6,543 nt of DNA from assembly GCA_903835275.1 (NCBI GenBank), contig CAILMK010000443.1:1-6543 (forward strand), written 5' to 3'. Under the pieces are notes generated by a model. That model did no database searches and was not told the origin of the DNA. It saw nothing but the letters and a program-made list of their open reading frames with translations. The position numbers and the translations under genes were made by a program. Of the stretch, positions 1-6,532 are shown one piece after another; position 1 is the stretch's first letter; the number at the start of each line of letters is the position of its first letter. The DNA is from an uncultured bacterium. GTDB taxonomy: Bacteria; Bacteroidota; Bacteroidia; CAILMK01.

Positions 1-108
1 TGTTTATAATTTAGTTAATTTGAAAACTCAAAATTAGTGTTTTTTCCCTTATATCCAAAAAAAAACTCTTTTTGACACTTAATTTATTCTTAATCCCGAT
101 TTTCATCG

Positions 109-116
109 TTTATTTG
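109..116 (+). promoter_or_regulatory. weak candidate -7 promoter element upstream of the HD gene
   Basis: The octamer TTTATTTG matches the Bacteroidota -7 consensus TAnnTTTG at all but one fixed position. No TTTG -33 box sits at the usual spacing; the nearest upstream TTTG is at 71-74, too far away. If this is the promoter, transcription would begin only a few bases before the ATG at 130, which would fit better with translation from the internal ATG at 160. The rest of 1-129 is AT-rich, with A and T runs, and no convincing ORF or RNA gene was seen in it. Confidence 0.2.
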
Positions 117-129
117 CCCCGGAAATACA

Positions 130-699
130 ATGAGCCAGACTAACGCAAAAACCAATTACATGCGGATCATACACAAGTATATTCCGCCGTATACAATGTT
201 GTATCATATTTATATGATACACGTTACATTAGTGACTGCCAAGGCATTAAAAATTGCCCGGAAGCTTAAACTCAGCAAACAGCAACAGCGTTTTATTGAA
301 GAGGCTTGTATGCTCCATGATATAGGCATTATTAAAGTCAACTCCAGAAAAATTGGCTGTCACGGCGAACTTCCTTATATTCAGCATATTGTGGAAGGAA
401 GGAAAATTCTTGATGCCGAAGGACTTCCTGAACATGCCAAAATATGCGAAAACCATATCGGGGTAGGCGGACTTACCAAGGAAGAGATCATTGCGAAGAA
501 ATTATTGCTTCCGCAGCGGGATATGCTTTGCGAAACCATTGAAGAGAAGATCATTTCTTACGCTGATCTGTTCTATTCAAAAAATCCAAACCATCTTTTT
601 CAGGAGAAAGACCTCAGGCAGGTGAAGGCAAAAGCTAAAAAACTTGGGAAAAGGCAGGAAAAATTGCTTGAAAAGTGGCTAAAACAGTTTGAAGACTAA
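130..699 (+). CDS. HD (HDIG) domain metal-dependent phosphohydrolase, single domain
   Basis: This 189-residue protein is a compact, probably cytosolic HD-superfamily hydrolase. The visible motif order is H31, the H63-D64-I65-G66 core, H86, H102 and H109, then D146 in EEKIISYADLFYSK (138-151). This is the histidine/aspartate metal-ligand pattern of HD phosphohydrolases. The segment HIGVGGLTKEEI (109-120) followed by LLLPQRDML resembles the small HDIG family modelled as TIGR00295, recalled from memory. The substrate is unknown; nucleotide or phosphomonoester hydrolysis is the generic expectation. No signal peptide, membrane segment or second domain is seen, and the C-terminus (155-189) is lysine-rich and helical in character. 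The ATG at 130 is the longest start, but the ATG at 160 (M11, followed by RIIHKYIPP) is a serious alternative, because relatives typically begin close to that point. The gene converges on the SUF operon and is probably transcribed alone, so I see no evidence that it acts in Fe-S assembly. Confidence 0.85.
   Translation: MSQTNAKTNYMRIIHKYIPPYTMLYHIYMIHVTLVTAKALKIARKLKLSKQQQRFIEEACMLHDIGIIKVNSRKIGCHGELPYIQHIVEGRKILDAEGLPEHAKICENHIGVGGLTKEEIIAKKLLLPQRDMLCETIEEKIISYADLFYSKNPNHLFQEKDLRQVKAKAKKLGKRQEKLLEKWLKQFED
201..220. repeat. perfect inverted repeat, 9-bp arms, inside the HD gene
   Basis: The arms GTATCATAT and ATATGATAC are exact reverse complements separated by TT. The repeat covers codons 24-31 of the HD protein and ends at the first metal-ligand histidine codon. 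It may be chance in AT-rich coding sequence, an mRNA hairpin near the 5' end, or a regulator site. Nothing else in the sequence decides between these. Confidence 0.5.
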
Positions 700-703
700 A
701 CAA

Positions 704-717
704 TTTCGGATTTCGGA
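704..717. repeat. two tandem TTTCGGA units just after the HD stop codon
   Basis: The heptamer TTTCGGA occurs twice in direct tandem and is followed by TT, starting five bases after the HD stop codon. It could be a two-copy remnant of a short intergenic tandem repeat. No function can be assigned. Confidence 0.5.
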
Positions 718-749
718 TTGAACCTGCCGGAAACAAAATTAATCACGCT

Positions 750-773
750 GTCGCAAGGCTCTTGCCTTGTGAC
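750..773. terminator. hairpin between convergent genes, possible terminator
   Basis: CAAGGC (754-759) pairs with GCCTTG (764-769) around a TCTT loop. Outer GTC/GAC pairs extend the stem to 10 bp with one internal G/T position, which is a G-U wobble in plus-strand RNA but a C/A mismatch in minus-strand RNA. It lies 50 bases after the HD stop and 31 bases after the stop of the last SUF gene. There is no clean U run. On the minus strand the sequence after the stem is only moderately T-rich (GATTAATTTTGTTT), and on the plus strand it is GAATATTACC. Its location favours a terminator serving one or both genes, but it could instead be part of a dispersed palindromic repeat. Confidence 0.4.
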
Positions 774-784
774 GAATATTACCT

Positions 785-796
785 GGGCTCCAGCCC
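785..796. repeat. small GC-rich hairpin sharing a core with the 750-773 hairpin
   Basis: GGGC and GCCC flank a TCCA loop. The core GGCTCCAGCC (786-795) matches GGCTCTTGCC (757-766) at 8 of 10 positions, which suggests that the two hairpins are related. It ends eight bases from the stop codon of the DUF59 gene. Confidence 0.4.
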
Positions 797-804
797 CGTT
801 GGAC

Positions 805-1140
805 CTACATAAAGCCCAATTCCAGCTTCGCTTCATCGATCATCATATCCTTGTCCCAGGGAGGATCAAAGGTTACTTCCACCTGGACGGCCTGAACACC
901 GGGAATAGGTTCTACCTTGCTCTTTATATCTCCCGGGATCTCCTGTGCTGCAGGACATGCAGGAGAAGTTAAGGTCATCAATATCCTGACATCATTCATT
1001 TCGTCAATATTGACTTCATAGATCAATCCCAGTTCAAAAATATTGACCGGAATTTCAGGATCATATACGTTCTTCAATGCACGAATTACTTGCTCGTACA
1101 AGGTTACTTCAGGATCTATTGGTTTGATATCTTCTTCCAT
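805..1140 (-). CDS. SUF-associated DUF59/MIP18-family Fe-S assembly protein
   Basis: This 111-residue single-domain protein belongs to the DUF59/MIP18 family (PaaD-like, the short SUF-associated group). The family promotes Fe-S cluster maturation or transfer to client proteins in the cytosol, though its exact biochemistry is unsettled. Visible family signatures are YDPEIPVNIFELGLIY (26-41), the LTSPACPAA loop with conserved Cys62 (57-65), and FDPPWDKDMM (91-100) near the C-terminus. Length is normal for the short form; the longer form usually called SufT has extra N-terminal sequence that is absent here, so no symbol is given. The ATG lies 11 bases after the sufE stop, preceded by a weak purine-rich AGAGAAAT, so it is almost certainly co-transcribed as the last gene of the operon. 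The stop codon is TAG. Confidence 0.93.
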   Translation of the reverse strand: MEEDIKPIDPEVTLYEQVIRALKNVYDPEIPVNIFELGLIYEVNIDEMNDVRILMTLTSPACPAAQEIPGDIKSKVEPIPGVQAVQVEVTFDPPWDKDMMIDEAKLELGFM

Positions 1141-1151
1141 GGGTAATTTCT

Positions 1152-1577
1152 CTAGCTATTCATTTTTGCTTTGTAAGCCAAAGCATAAAACTTAATTTTC
1201 TTTATCATCGAATCCAATCCGTTACTGCGGGTAGGCGAAAGGCTTGCCGATAGTCCCAAACGCTGGATAAACGTCAGTGGCGTATTAATAATTTCATCCG
1301 GTGTGTGGTCTGAATAAACTTTTAACACTAATGCCACAAGTCCCTTTACAATCAGTGCATCGCTATCGCCTTCCAGATGAATTTTTCCATCACGCAGATC
1401 GGTTGTCAGCCATACATTGCTCTGGCAACCTCTAACTTTATTCTCTTCCAATTGCAGTTCCGCAGGAAAAGAAGGAAGCTTTTTGCCAAGCGCAATAATA
1501 TGTTCAAACTTTTCCGACCAGTCGCCGAACATTTCAAACTCCTCAACTATTTCATCTTCCGTTTCCTGTATAGTCAT
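1152..1577 (-). CDS. sufE: SufE, cysteine desulfurase sulfur acceptor
   Basis: SufE accepts persulfide sulfur from SufS and hands it to the SufBCD scaffold. With the ATG at 1577 the protein has 141 residues and begins MTIQETEDEIVEEFEMFGDW, a typical SufE N-terminus. The sulfur-accepting cysteine is C51 in the loop KVRGCQSNVWL (47-57), the same residue number as the E. coli active cysteine. The helix LALVLKVYS-like segment (79-89) and the C-terminal SASLSPTRSNGLDSMI stretch (110-125) are also family-like. An in-frame TTG at 1592 would add MKIGK, but it abuts the large inverted repeat, is a non-ATG start and adds residues unlike the family, so the ATG is preferred. GGAAAA immediately upstream of that ATG is a weak ribosome binding site. 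The gene is separated from sufS by 57 bases and from the next gene by 11. Confidence 0.95.
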   Translation of the reverse strand: MTIQETEDEIVEEFEMFGDWSEKFEHIIALGKKLPSFPAELQLEENKVRGCQSNVWLTTDLRDGKIHLEGDSDALIVKGLVALVLKVYSDHTPDEIINTPLTFIQRLGLSASLSPTRSNGLDSMIKKIKFYALAYKAKMNS

Positions 1578-1592
1578 TTTTCCAATTTTCAA

Positions 1593-1623
1593 GAGATGCC
1601 ATATTTTAAAAATATGGCATCTC
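1593..1623. repeat. perfect 15-bp inverted repeat between sufS and sufE
   Basis: GAGATGCCATATTTT and its exact reverse complement are separated by a single A. In the minus-strand transcript this forms a long stable hairpin, extended by one G-U pair (1624 with 1592), that begins 11 bases after the sufS stop and ends 15 bases before the sufE ATG. It is not followed by a U run (the next bases are TTGAAAATTGG), so it is not a standard intrinsic terminator. A role in mRNA stability, processing or graded expression, or a mobile palindromic repeat, are the main alternatives. Confidence 0.85.
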
Positions 1624-1634
1624 CATTCTATGCT

Positions 1635-2879
1635 TTATTTGAGCATTTTTATCACCTTGTTCAGGGCAATAATAAAATTATCAACTTCTTCCTTTGTATT
1701 GTAAAACGCCAGTGATGCGCGGCAACTGGCGCTTACACCAAAGCGTTCCATTAGTGGTTGTGTGCAGTGATTCCCCGTTCGTATAGCAACACCTTCAAAA
1801 TCCAGCATGGTGCCTATATCAAAAGGATGTGTGCCTTCTACAACAAAAGAGAAGACAGGTATTTTGTTTTTTGTGTTTCCTAATATGCGAATGCCATCTA
1901 CTTCGTTGAATTTCTCATCAGCGTAGTGCAGCAATTCGTTTTCGTAAGCTTCTATATTTTCTCTTCCAATAGAATCTACATATTCAAAGGCCGTTGCCAG
2001 TCCAATGCCTCCGCTGATATGCGGAGTACCTGCTTCAAATTTATATGGAAGGGAATTAAATGTGGTATGTTCAAAACTCACAAACTTTATCATGTCTCCA
2101 CCCATCTGATAGGGCGGCATATCCTCGAGGAACTTCTCTTTCCCATAAAGTATTCCGGTACCCGTAGGACCAAATACTTTATGTCCGGAGAATGTATAAA
2201 AATCTGCATCCAGATCCTGTACATCAATTTTTCTATGAGGAACCGCCTGGCATCCATCCACCAGAACAGGAATATTATGTTTATGTGCTATGGCAATCAT
2301 TTCCTTTACAGGGTTGATACTGCCAATGCCATTGGATACATGAACAACGGAAATAAATTTCGTATGTTCACTTATCATTGACTCAAATTCATCAATATGA
2401 ATCTGGCCGTTATCATCTACAGGAAGCACCTTTAATTTTGCTCCTTTTTCAATGCATATCTGCTGCCAGGGAACAATATTGGCGTGGTGCTCCATACCGG
2501 TAATCAGCACGTCATCACCCGCCTTTAGATTCTTTCTTCCCCATGAGGAAGCTACAAGATTTATTCCCTCTGTAGCTCCGCGCACGAATATAATTTCCTC
2601 GCGTTTTTCTGCATTGAATTGCTTTTGAATAGCATCTCGCGCACCTTCGTATGCATTGGAAGCAAGTTCGCTCAGGTAATACGTTCCACGATGAATATTG
2701 CTATTCTCTTTGGTATAATACTGATTGATCCGATCTATAACCAATTGGGGTTTTTGTGAAGTAGCTGCATTATCAAAATAAATCAATGGCTTCCCATGAA
2801 CCTTTTGATGCAGTATCGGGAAATCCTCGCGGATGGAGGTGATATTTAAAGGAGTAATATTTGTAGCTGCTGAAGACAT
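1635..2879 (-). CDS. sufS: SufS, group II cysteine desulfurase (PLP-dependent)
   Basis: SufS removes sulfur from L-cysteine, producing alanine and an enzyme persulfide for SufE. The 414-residue length is usual. The fold-type I aminotransferase features are all visible: YFDNAAT (34-40), the MEHHANIVPW PLP region (129-138) with stacking-type His131/His132, VDGCQAVPH (207-215) with the PLP-contacting Asp208, SGHK with Schiff-base Lys234 (231-234), and RTGNHCTQP (367-375) with catalytic Cys372. The Lys-to-Cys spacing of 138 residues is identical to E. coli SufS (226 to 364), and the short Cys loop marks group II (SufS) rather than group I (IscS/NifS). Position 210 is Cys where E. coli has Ala; I do not expect a functional change. 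Its ATG shares one base with the sufD stop (TAATG), implying translational coupling. Confidence 0.97.
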   Translation of the reverse strand: MSSAATNITPLNITSIREDFPILHQKVHGKPLIYFDNAATSQKPQLVIDRINQYYTKENSNIHRGTYYLSELASNAYEGARDAIQKQFNAEKREEIIFVRGATEGINLVASSWGRKNLKAGDDVLITGMEHHANIVPWQQICIEKGAKLKVLPVDDNGQIHIDEFESMISEHTKFISVVHVSNGIGSINPVKEMIAIAHKHNIPVLVDGCQAVPHRKIDVQDLDADFYTFSGHKVFGPTGTGILYGKEKFLEDMPPYQMGGDMIKFVSFEHTTFNSLPYKFEAGTPHISGGIGLATAFEYVDSIGRENIEAYENELLHYADEKFNEVDGIRILGNTKNKIPVFSFVVEGTHPFDIGTMLDFEGVAIRTGNHCTQPLMERFGVSASCRASLAFYNTKEEVDNFIIALNKVIKMLK

Positions 2880-4201
2880 TATCTGTTCAACTTGGCACGA
2901 ATTAAATCTTCCAGATATTCCTTGTAACCCGGCAATGTAATATTCTGCAATACATCCTGTGCGAAGGCATAAACGAGTAAAGCATGCGCCTGCTCCTTCC
3001 CTATTCCGCGGGACTGAAGATAGAATAATGCTTCTTCATCCAGTTGTCCAACCGTCGCACCGTGGGAACACTTTACATCATCTGCAAAAATTTCCAGCTG
3101 TGGTTTGGTATCCACTTTTGCATCCGGCGAAAGCAATACATTTTTATTGCTTTGAAAGGCATTCGTTTTTTGCGCGTCTTCACGCACTATTATCTTTCCG
3201 TTGAATACCGCCGTGGCATTATCCATTACAATTCCCTTGTAGAATTCATTGCTGAAGCAATTCGGCTTGGCATGATCTACAAAAGTATGATTATCGAAAT
3301 GCTCATGTCCGGCAGGTAAATACAAGCCGTACAAATGAGATTCGCAATTCTTATCGTCCAATTTAAAATTCAGATCGTTCCTTATCAGCTTACCTCCGAG
3401 GGTAATGGTAGAAGTATCACAATGACTATCCTTGGCCTGGTAAATCTGTGTAGTATTCACCTGACTGCTGGAATCATTTTCCAGTTGCAGTTTGTGGTAA
3501 TATACTTTTGCATTTGGAGCCACCACTACTTCGCTGACTACATTCGTAAATGCAGCATAATTAGCAAAGGAACGGTTGTTTTCTATGATGGTGCATTCTG
3601 CTCCTTCTTCCGCAACCACCAAATGGCGCAATTGACGGAATGCATTATCGCTTTCATATCCGGAAATTGATAATATTTCAATCGGATACTGAACTGATTT
3701 ATTTTTTGGAATGTGCACAAATGCGCCTTCAAATGCAAAGGCAGTATTCAACGCTGAAAACGCATTAAATGATGGAGAAAGATATTTCGTAAAATGCTTT
3801 TCCACCACCGGACTATGCTCATGTATTGCCTCTGAAAGAGAGCAAACAGTTATGCCTTCATCTTTGATATTTGAGAGTGAAGGAACAAATTTTCCATTCA
3901 CAAACAACAGCAAATTATATTCTGATCCTTTTATCAAAAAAGGTTCGATGTCTTTCTGTGTAATATTGGAAACATCCGTTTCATCTAACAGCCATTCATT
4001 CTTAAGAACAGGTTGCAGATTGGTATATTTCCATTCTTCATCTTTGGTGGTTGGAAATCCTTTTTGATTAAAGATTTCCAAAGCTTCCTTGCGCACTGCA
4101 TGAATCGCAGATGCTTTCGCACCATTCAGCCTGCTTTCAAAATCAGTGAAAGAGGAAACAAGCCGTTCGCCCAAAGTGATATTTTGTGAGAGTATTTCCA
4201 T
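2879..4201 (-). CDS. sufD: SufD, Fe-S cluster scaffold subunit
   Basis: SufD pairs with SufB and two SufC subunits in the SufBC2D scaffold, where it is needed for iron entry and complex stability. The 440-residue protein has the N-terminal helical region with WKYTNL (57-62), the central right-handed beta-helix, and the C-terminal SufC-binding helices (LDEEALFYLQSRGIGKEQA, 387-405). The conserved KCSHGATVGQLDEEA segment (377-391) carries Cys378 and His380; His380 corresponds to E. coli SufD His360, which is implicated in cluster assembly at the SufB-SufD interface. The core is more divergent from SufB than the C-terminus, as is usual for this pair. The ATG overlaps the sufC stop by one base (TAATG) and the stop overlaps the sufS start in the same way, so the trio is tightly coupled. 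No separate Shine-Dalgarno is evident. Confidence 0.96.
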   Translation of the reverse strand: MEILSQNITLGERLVSSFTDFESRLNGAKASAIHAVRKEALEIFNQKGFPTTKDEEWKYTNLQPVLKNEWLLDETDVSNITQKDIEPFLIKGSEYNLLLFVNGKFVPSLSNIKDEGITVCSLSEAIHEHSPVVEKHFTKYLSPSFNAFSALNTAFAFEGAFVHIPKNKSVQYPIEILSISGYESDNAFRQLRHLVVAEEGAECTIIENNRSFANYAAFTNVVSEVVVAPNAKVYYHKLQLENDSSSQVNTTQIYQAKDSHCDTSTITLGGKLIRNDLNFKLDDKNCESHLYGLYLPAGHEHFDNHTFVDHAKPNCFSNEFYKGIVMDNATAVFNGKIIVREDAQKTNAFQSNKNVLLSPDAKVDTKPQLEIFADDVKCSHGATVGQLDEEALFYLQSRGIGKEQAHALLVYAFAQDVLQNITLPGYKEYLEDLIRAKLNR

Positions 4202-4956
4202 TATGCCAGTTCCACTTCTTTTTTGATCCAGTCGTAACCTTTTTCTTCAAGTTCGTATGCCAGTTCCTTGGTACCTGATTTTACAATTCTTCCATTATAA
4301 AGTACATGTACAAAATCAGGAACGATATAATCCAGCAAGCGCTGGTAGTGTGTGATGACTACGAATGCATTGTCCTTGGTGCGAAGTTTATTCACTCCAT
4401 TCGCAACGATACGTAGTGCATCTATATCCAATCCGGAATCCGTTTCATCAAGGATAGCCAGTTTCGGCTCCAGCATTGCCATCTGGAATATTTCATTACG
4501 TTTCTTTTCTCCACCGGAAAAACCTTCGTTCAGAGAACGGGTAAGTAATTTCTGGTCTATTTCCACGAGCGCCATTTTCTCTTTCATCAGTTTGAGAAAA
4601 CTACCCGGATCCATTTCATCTTTTCCATTGTACTTGCGCACTTCATTGATAGCAGTACGCATGAAGTTGGTAGTACTTACACCCGGTATCTCTATTGGAT
4701 ACTGGAATGCAAGGAAAACGCCTTCTCTTGCACGGTCCTCAGCAGACATTGCCAGCAGATCCTTGCCATTGTAAAGCACATCTCCTCCCGTCACTTCATA
4801 TCCGTCACGTCCTGCAAGTACAGAAGCAAGCGTGCTTTTCCCGGAACCGTTCGGTCCCATGATCGCATGCACTTCTCCTGCTTTAATATCAAGGCTGATG
4901 CCTTTCAAAATTTCTTTTTCTTCTACCCTGGCTTGTAGATTTCTTATTTCGAGCAT
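4201..4956 (-). CDS. sufC: SufC, ABC-type ATPase of the SufBCD scaffold
   Basis: SufC is a soluble ABC ATPase that drives conformational change in the SufBC2D scaffold; it is not a transporter. All motifs are intact in this 251-residue protein: Walker A GPNGSGKST (34-42), Q-loop Gln85 in FQYP (84-87), the SufC-type signature FSGGEKKRNEI (146-156), Walker B LAILDETDSGLD (167-178) with catalytic Glu171, and the switch His203 in ITHYQRLL (201-208). The EKKRNEI variant of the signature and the TDSGLD form of the D-loop are diagnostic for SufC. Unlike its downstream partners, it is separated from the upstream gene sufB by 113 structured, AT-rich bases, so its translation must initiate independently. 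The sequence before the ATG (GAATTTATTATA) has no clear Shine-Dalgarno. Confidence 0.97.
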   Translation of the reverse strand: MLEIRNLQARVEEKEILKGISLDIKAGEVHAIMGPNGSGKSTLASVLAGRDGYEVTGGDVLYNGKDLLAMSAEDRAREGVFLAFQYPIEIPGVSTTNFMRTAINEVRKYNGKDEMDPGSFLKLMKEKMALVEIDQKLLTRSLNEGFSGGEKKRNEIFQMAMLEPKLAILDETDSGLDIDALRIVANGVNKLRTKDNAFVVITHYQRLLDYIVPDFVHVLYNGRIVKSGTKELAYELEEKGYDWIKKEVELA

Positions 4957-4961
4957 TATAA

Positions 4962-4995
4962 TAAATTCTAATTTTTAATATCTAAATCCTAATTT
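4962..4995. repeat. imperfect 13-bp direct repeat, period 21, upstream of sufC
   Basis: TAAATTCTAATTT (4962-4974) and TAAATCCTAATTT (4983-4995) differ at one base and are spaced 21 bp apart, two helical turns. They lie just before the sufC start in the sufB-sufC spacer. They could be low-complexity intergenic sequence or paired binding sites on one face of the DNA. Confidence 0.5.
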
Positions 4996-5007
4996 AAAAA
5001 TCTGATA

Positions 5008-5030
5008 GCGCGTCTTATTTCGCTTCGCGC
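5008..5030 (-). promoter_or_regulatory. GC-rich hairpin in the sufB-sufC spacer
   Basis: GCGCG (5008-5012) and CGCGC (5026-5030) form a 5-bp GC stem with a 13-base loop in an otherwise AT-rich spacer. In the minus-strand transcript the stem is followed seven bases later by five U residues, an imperfect intrinsic-terminator layout. It could act as an attenuator or processing site that changes the ratio of sufB to the later genes. The loop is long, so the structure may be weak. Confidence 0.3.
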
Positions 5031-5042
5031 AATTTCATTTGC

Positions 5043-5066
5043 ACATTATCATATTATCACATCAGC
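5043..5066. repeat. three degenerate tandem octamers just after sufB
   Basis: ACATTATC, ATATTATC and ACATCAGC follow one another with period 8; the second differs from the first at one base and the third at two. The array ends only three bases before the sufB stop codon on the minus strand. It looks like a decayed short tandem repeat typical of intergenic DNA, with no assignable function. Confidence 0.45.
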
Positions 5067-5069
5067 ACG

Positions 5070-6515
5070 TTACCCAACACTACCCTCTAAACTTATCGCA
5101 AGAAGCTTTTGTGCTTCCACGGCAAATTCCATCGGCAAGTGATTCAATACTTCCTTGCAATAGCCATTCACAATAAGTGCGACTGCCTTTTCTGTATCTA
5201 TACCACGTTGTTTGCAGTAGAAGAGTTGGTCCTCCCCTATTTTGGAAGTCGTTGCTTCATGTTCCACTTGTGCAGTTGGATTATCAACTTCAATGTATGG
5301 AAAGGTATGCGCACCGCAACGATCGCCCATTAAAAGCGAATCGCACTGCGAAAAATTCCTTGCACCTGTAGCACGTTTCAATACCTTCACTTGTCCGCGA
5401 TAGGTGTTGTGGCTTTTCCCTGCGGAAATACCCTTGCTCACTATGCGGCTGCGGGTATTTTTACCCACATGTATCATCTTGGTTCCTGTATCCGCCTGCT
5501 GGTAGTTGTTGGTAACAGCCACGGAATAAAATTCACCAATGGAGTTATCGCCTTTCAATATTACACTAGGATATTTCCAGGTGATAGCCGACCCGGTTTC
5601 TACCTGGGTCCATGATATCTTGGAGTTTTTGCCGAGGCAATTTCCACGCTTGGTAACGAAATTATAGATTCCGCCCTTGCCTTCCTTGTCACCCGGATAC
5701 CAGTTCTGTACCGTAGAGTATTTTATCTCTGCATCATCCAGTGCAACGAGTTCCACAACAGCGGCATGCAATTGATTTTCATCACGCATCGGGGCTGTGC
5801 AACCTTCCAGATAACTCACATAAGAGTTTTCCTCGGCTACTATAAGAGTACGCTCAAACTGTCCGGTATTGGATGCATTGATCCGAAAGTAGGTGGATAA
5901 TTCCATCGGGCAGCGAACGCCTTTCGGTATGAAACAGAAAGAGCCATCGCTGAATACGGCGGAATTCAAAGCAGCGAAGTAGTTATCTGAAACAGGTACT
6001 ACCGAGCCTATATATTTCTTGATCAGTTCCGGATGGTTCTGGATGGCCTCACTCATGGAGCAGAAGATCACTCCCACTTCATGAAGTTTATCCTTGAACG
6101 TGGTAGCCACTGATACACTGTCAAATACAGCATCAACAGCCACTCCGGAAAGCATTTTTTGTTCGTTCAGTGAAATTCCCAGCTTCTCGAAAGTAGCCAG
6201 CAATTCCGGATCCACCTCATCCAGACTATTAAGCGTAACCTTCTGCTTTGGTGCAGAATAATAGATAATATCCTGATAATTAATGGTCGGGAACTTTACA
6301 TTTTGCCAGCTTGGCTGTTTCAGCGTAAGCCAATGGCGATACGCCTTTAGCCTCCACTCCAACATCCATTCAGGCTCCTTTTTCACGGAAGAGATATACC
6401 TGACGGTATCCTCGGTAAGACCCGGAGCCAGCGAATCCTGCTCAATATCAGTCACAAAGCCGTACTTGTACTCACTCTGCGTTAACTCCTCGAGCAACTT
6501 ATTTTCTTCACTCAT
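5070..6515 (-). CDS. sufB: SufB, Fe-S cluster scaffold subunit
   Basis: SufB is the scaffold subunit that receives sulfur from SufE and on which the nascent cluster forms with SufC and SufD. The protein is 481 residues, within the family range, and the N-terminus ([20 protein letters not shown], 16-35) is standard, supporting the ATG at 6515. Key residues are present: Cys239 in YLEGCTAP, matching the E. coli SufB Cys254 region for persulfide receipt; Cys391 in [11 protein letters not shown], matching Cys405; and His419-Glu420 in VEHEATTS, matching His433-Glu434. The C-terminal sequence ([19 protein letters not shown]) is a SufB hallmark and the SufC-binding part is intact. It is the first SUF gene in the window. 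Only 28 bases upstream are visible; an A-rich AAAGATCA precedes the ATG rather than a strong Shine-Dalgarno. Whether sufB is the first gene of the transcript cannot be decided here. Confidence 0.97.
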   Translation of the reverse strand: MSEENKLLEELTQSEYKYGFVTDIEQDSLAPGLTEDTVRYISSVKKEPEWMLEWRLKAYRHWLTLKQPSWQNVKFPTINYQDIIYYSAPKQKVTLNSLDEVDPELLATFEKLGISLNEQKMLSGVAVDAVFDSVSVATTFKDKLHEVGVIFCSMSEAIQNHPELIKKYIGSVVPVSDNYFAALNSAVFSDGSFCFIPKGVRCPMELSTYFRINASNTGQFERTLIVAEENSYVSYLEGCTAPMRDENQLHAAVVELVALDDAEIKYSTVQNWYPGDKEGKGGIYNFVTKRGNCLGKNSKISWTQVETGSAITWKYPSVILKGDNSIGEFYSVAVTNNYQQADTGTKMIHVGKNTRSRIVSKGISAGKSHNTYRGQVKVLKRATGARNFSQCDSLLMGDRCGAHTFPYIEVDNPTAQVEHEATTSKIGEDQLFYCKQRGIDTEKAVALIVNGYCKEVLNHLPMEFAVEAQKLLAISLEGSVG

Positions 6516-6532
6516 TGATCTTTGCTATCTTT

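Larger units (their letters stand above)
805..6515 (-). other. SUF operon: sufB-sufC-sufD-sufS-sufE-DUF59
   Basis: Six co-directional genes with spacings of 113, -1, -1, 57 and 11 bases encode a full sulfur donor (SufSE), scaffold/ATPase (SufBCD) and accessory factor. The tight TAATG couplings hold the sufC-sufD-sufS core together. The two wider gaps, after sufB and after sufS, both contain inverted repeats and are the natural places for differential expression. No SufA/IscA carrier, SufU or Rrf2-type regulator gene lies in the window. Confidence 0.9.

Noticed and set aside
19..45. AT-rich inverted repeat TTTGA/TCAAA followed by a T run, as a possible terminator of an upstream gene
   Set aside because: The stem is only five AT-dominated pairs and the T run begins several bases after it; no upstream gene is visible to support it.
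72..77. Exact TTGACA, a sigma-70 -35 consensus
   Set aside because: No matching -10 box lies 16-18 bp downstream, and the inferred Bacteroidota host does not normally use this promoter type.
718..972. 84-codon open frame on the plus strand
   Set aside because: It begins at a non-ATG codon (TTG), runs over the convergent hairpins and into the antisense of the DUF59 gene, and has no family resemblance.
1377..1715. Overlapping plus-strand frames across sufE and the sufS 3' end
   Set aside because: They are antisense to two well-supported genes and cross the inverted repeat; composition is shadow-like.
1926..2381. 151-codon open frame on the plus strand
   Set aside because: It is antisense to sufS, whose motifs are intact; its translation shows no recognisable domain and looks like reverse-strand shadow.
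4352..4774. 140-codon open frame on the plus strand
   Set aside because: It is antisense to sufC, serine/arginine-rich in the way shadow frames are, and has no domain features.
5043..5066. Short tandem repeats considered as a CRISPR array
   Set aside because: The units are eight bases with no spacers, and no cas gene is present.
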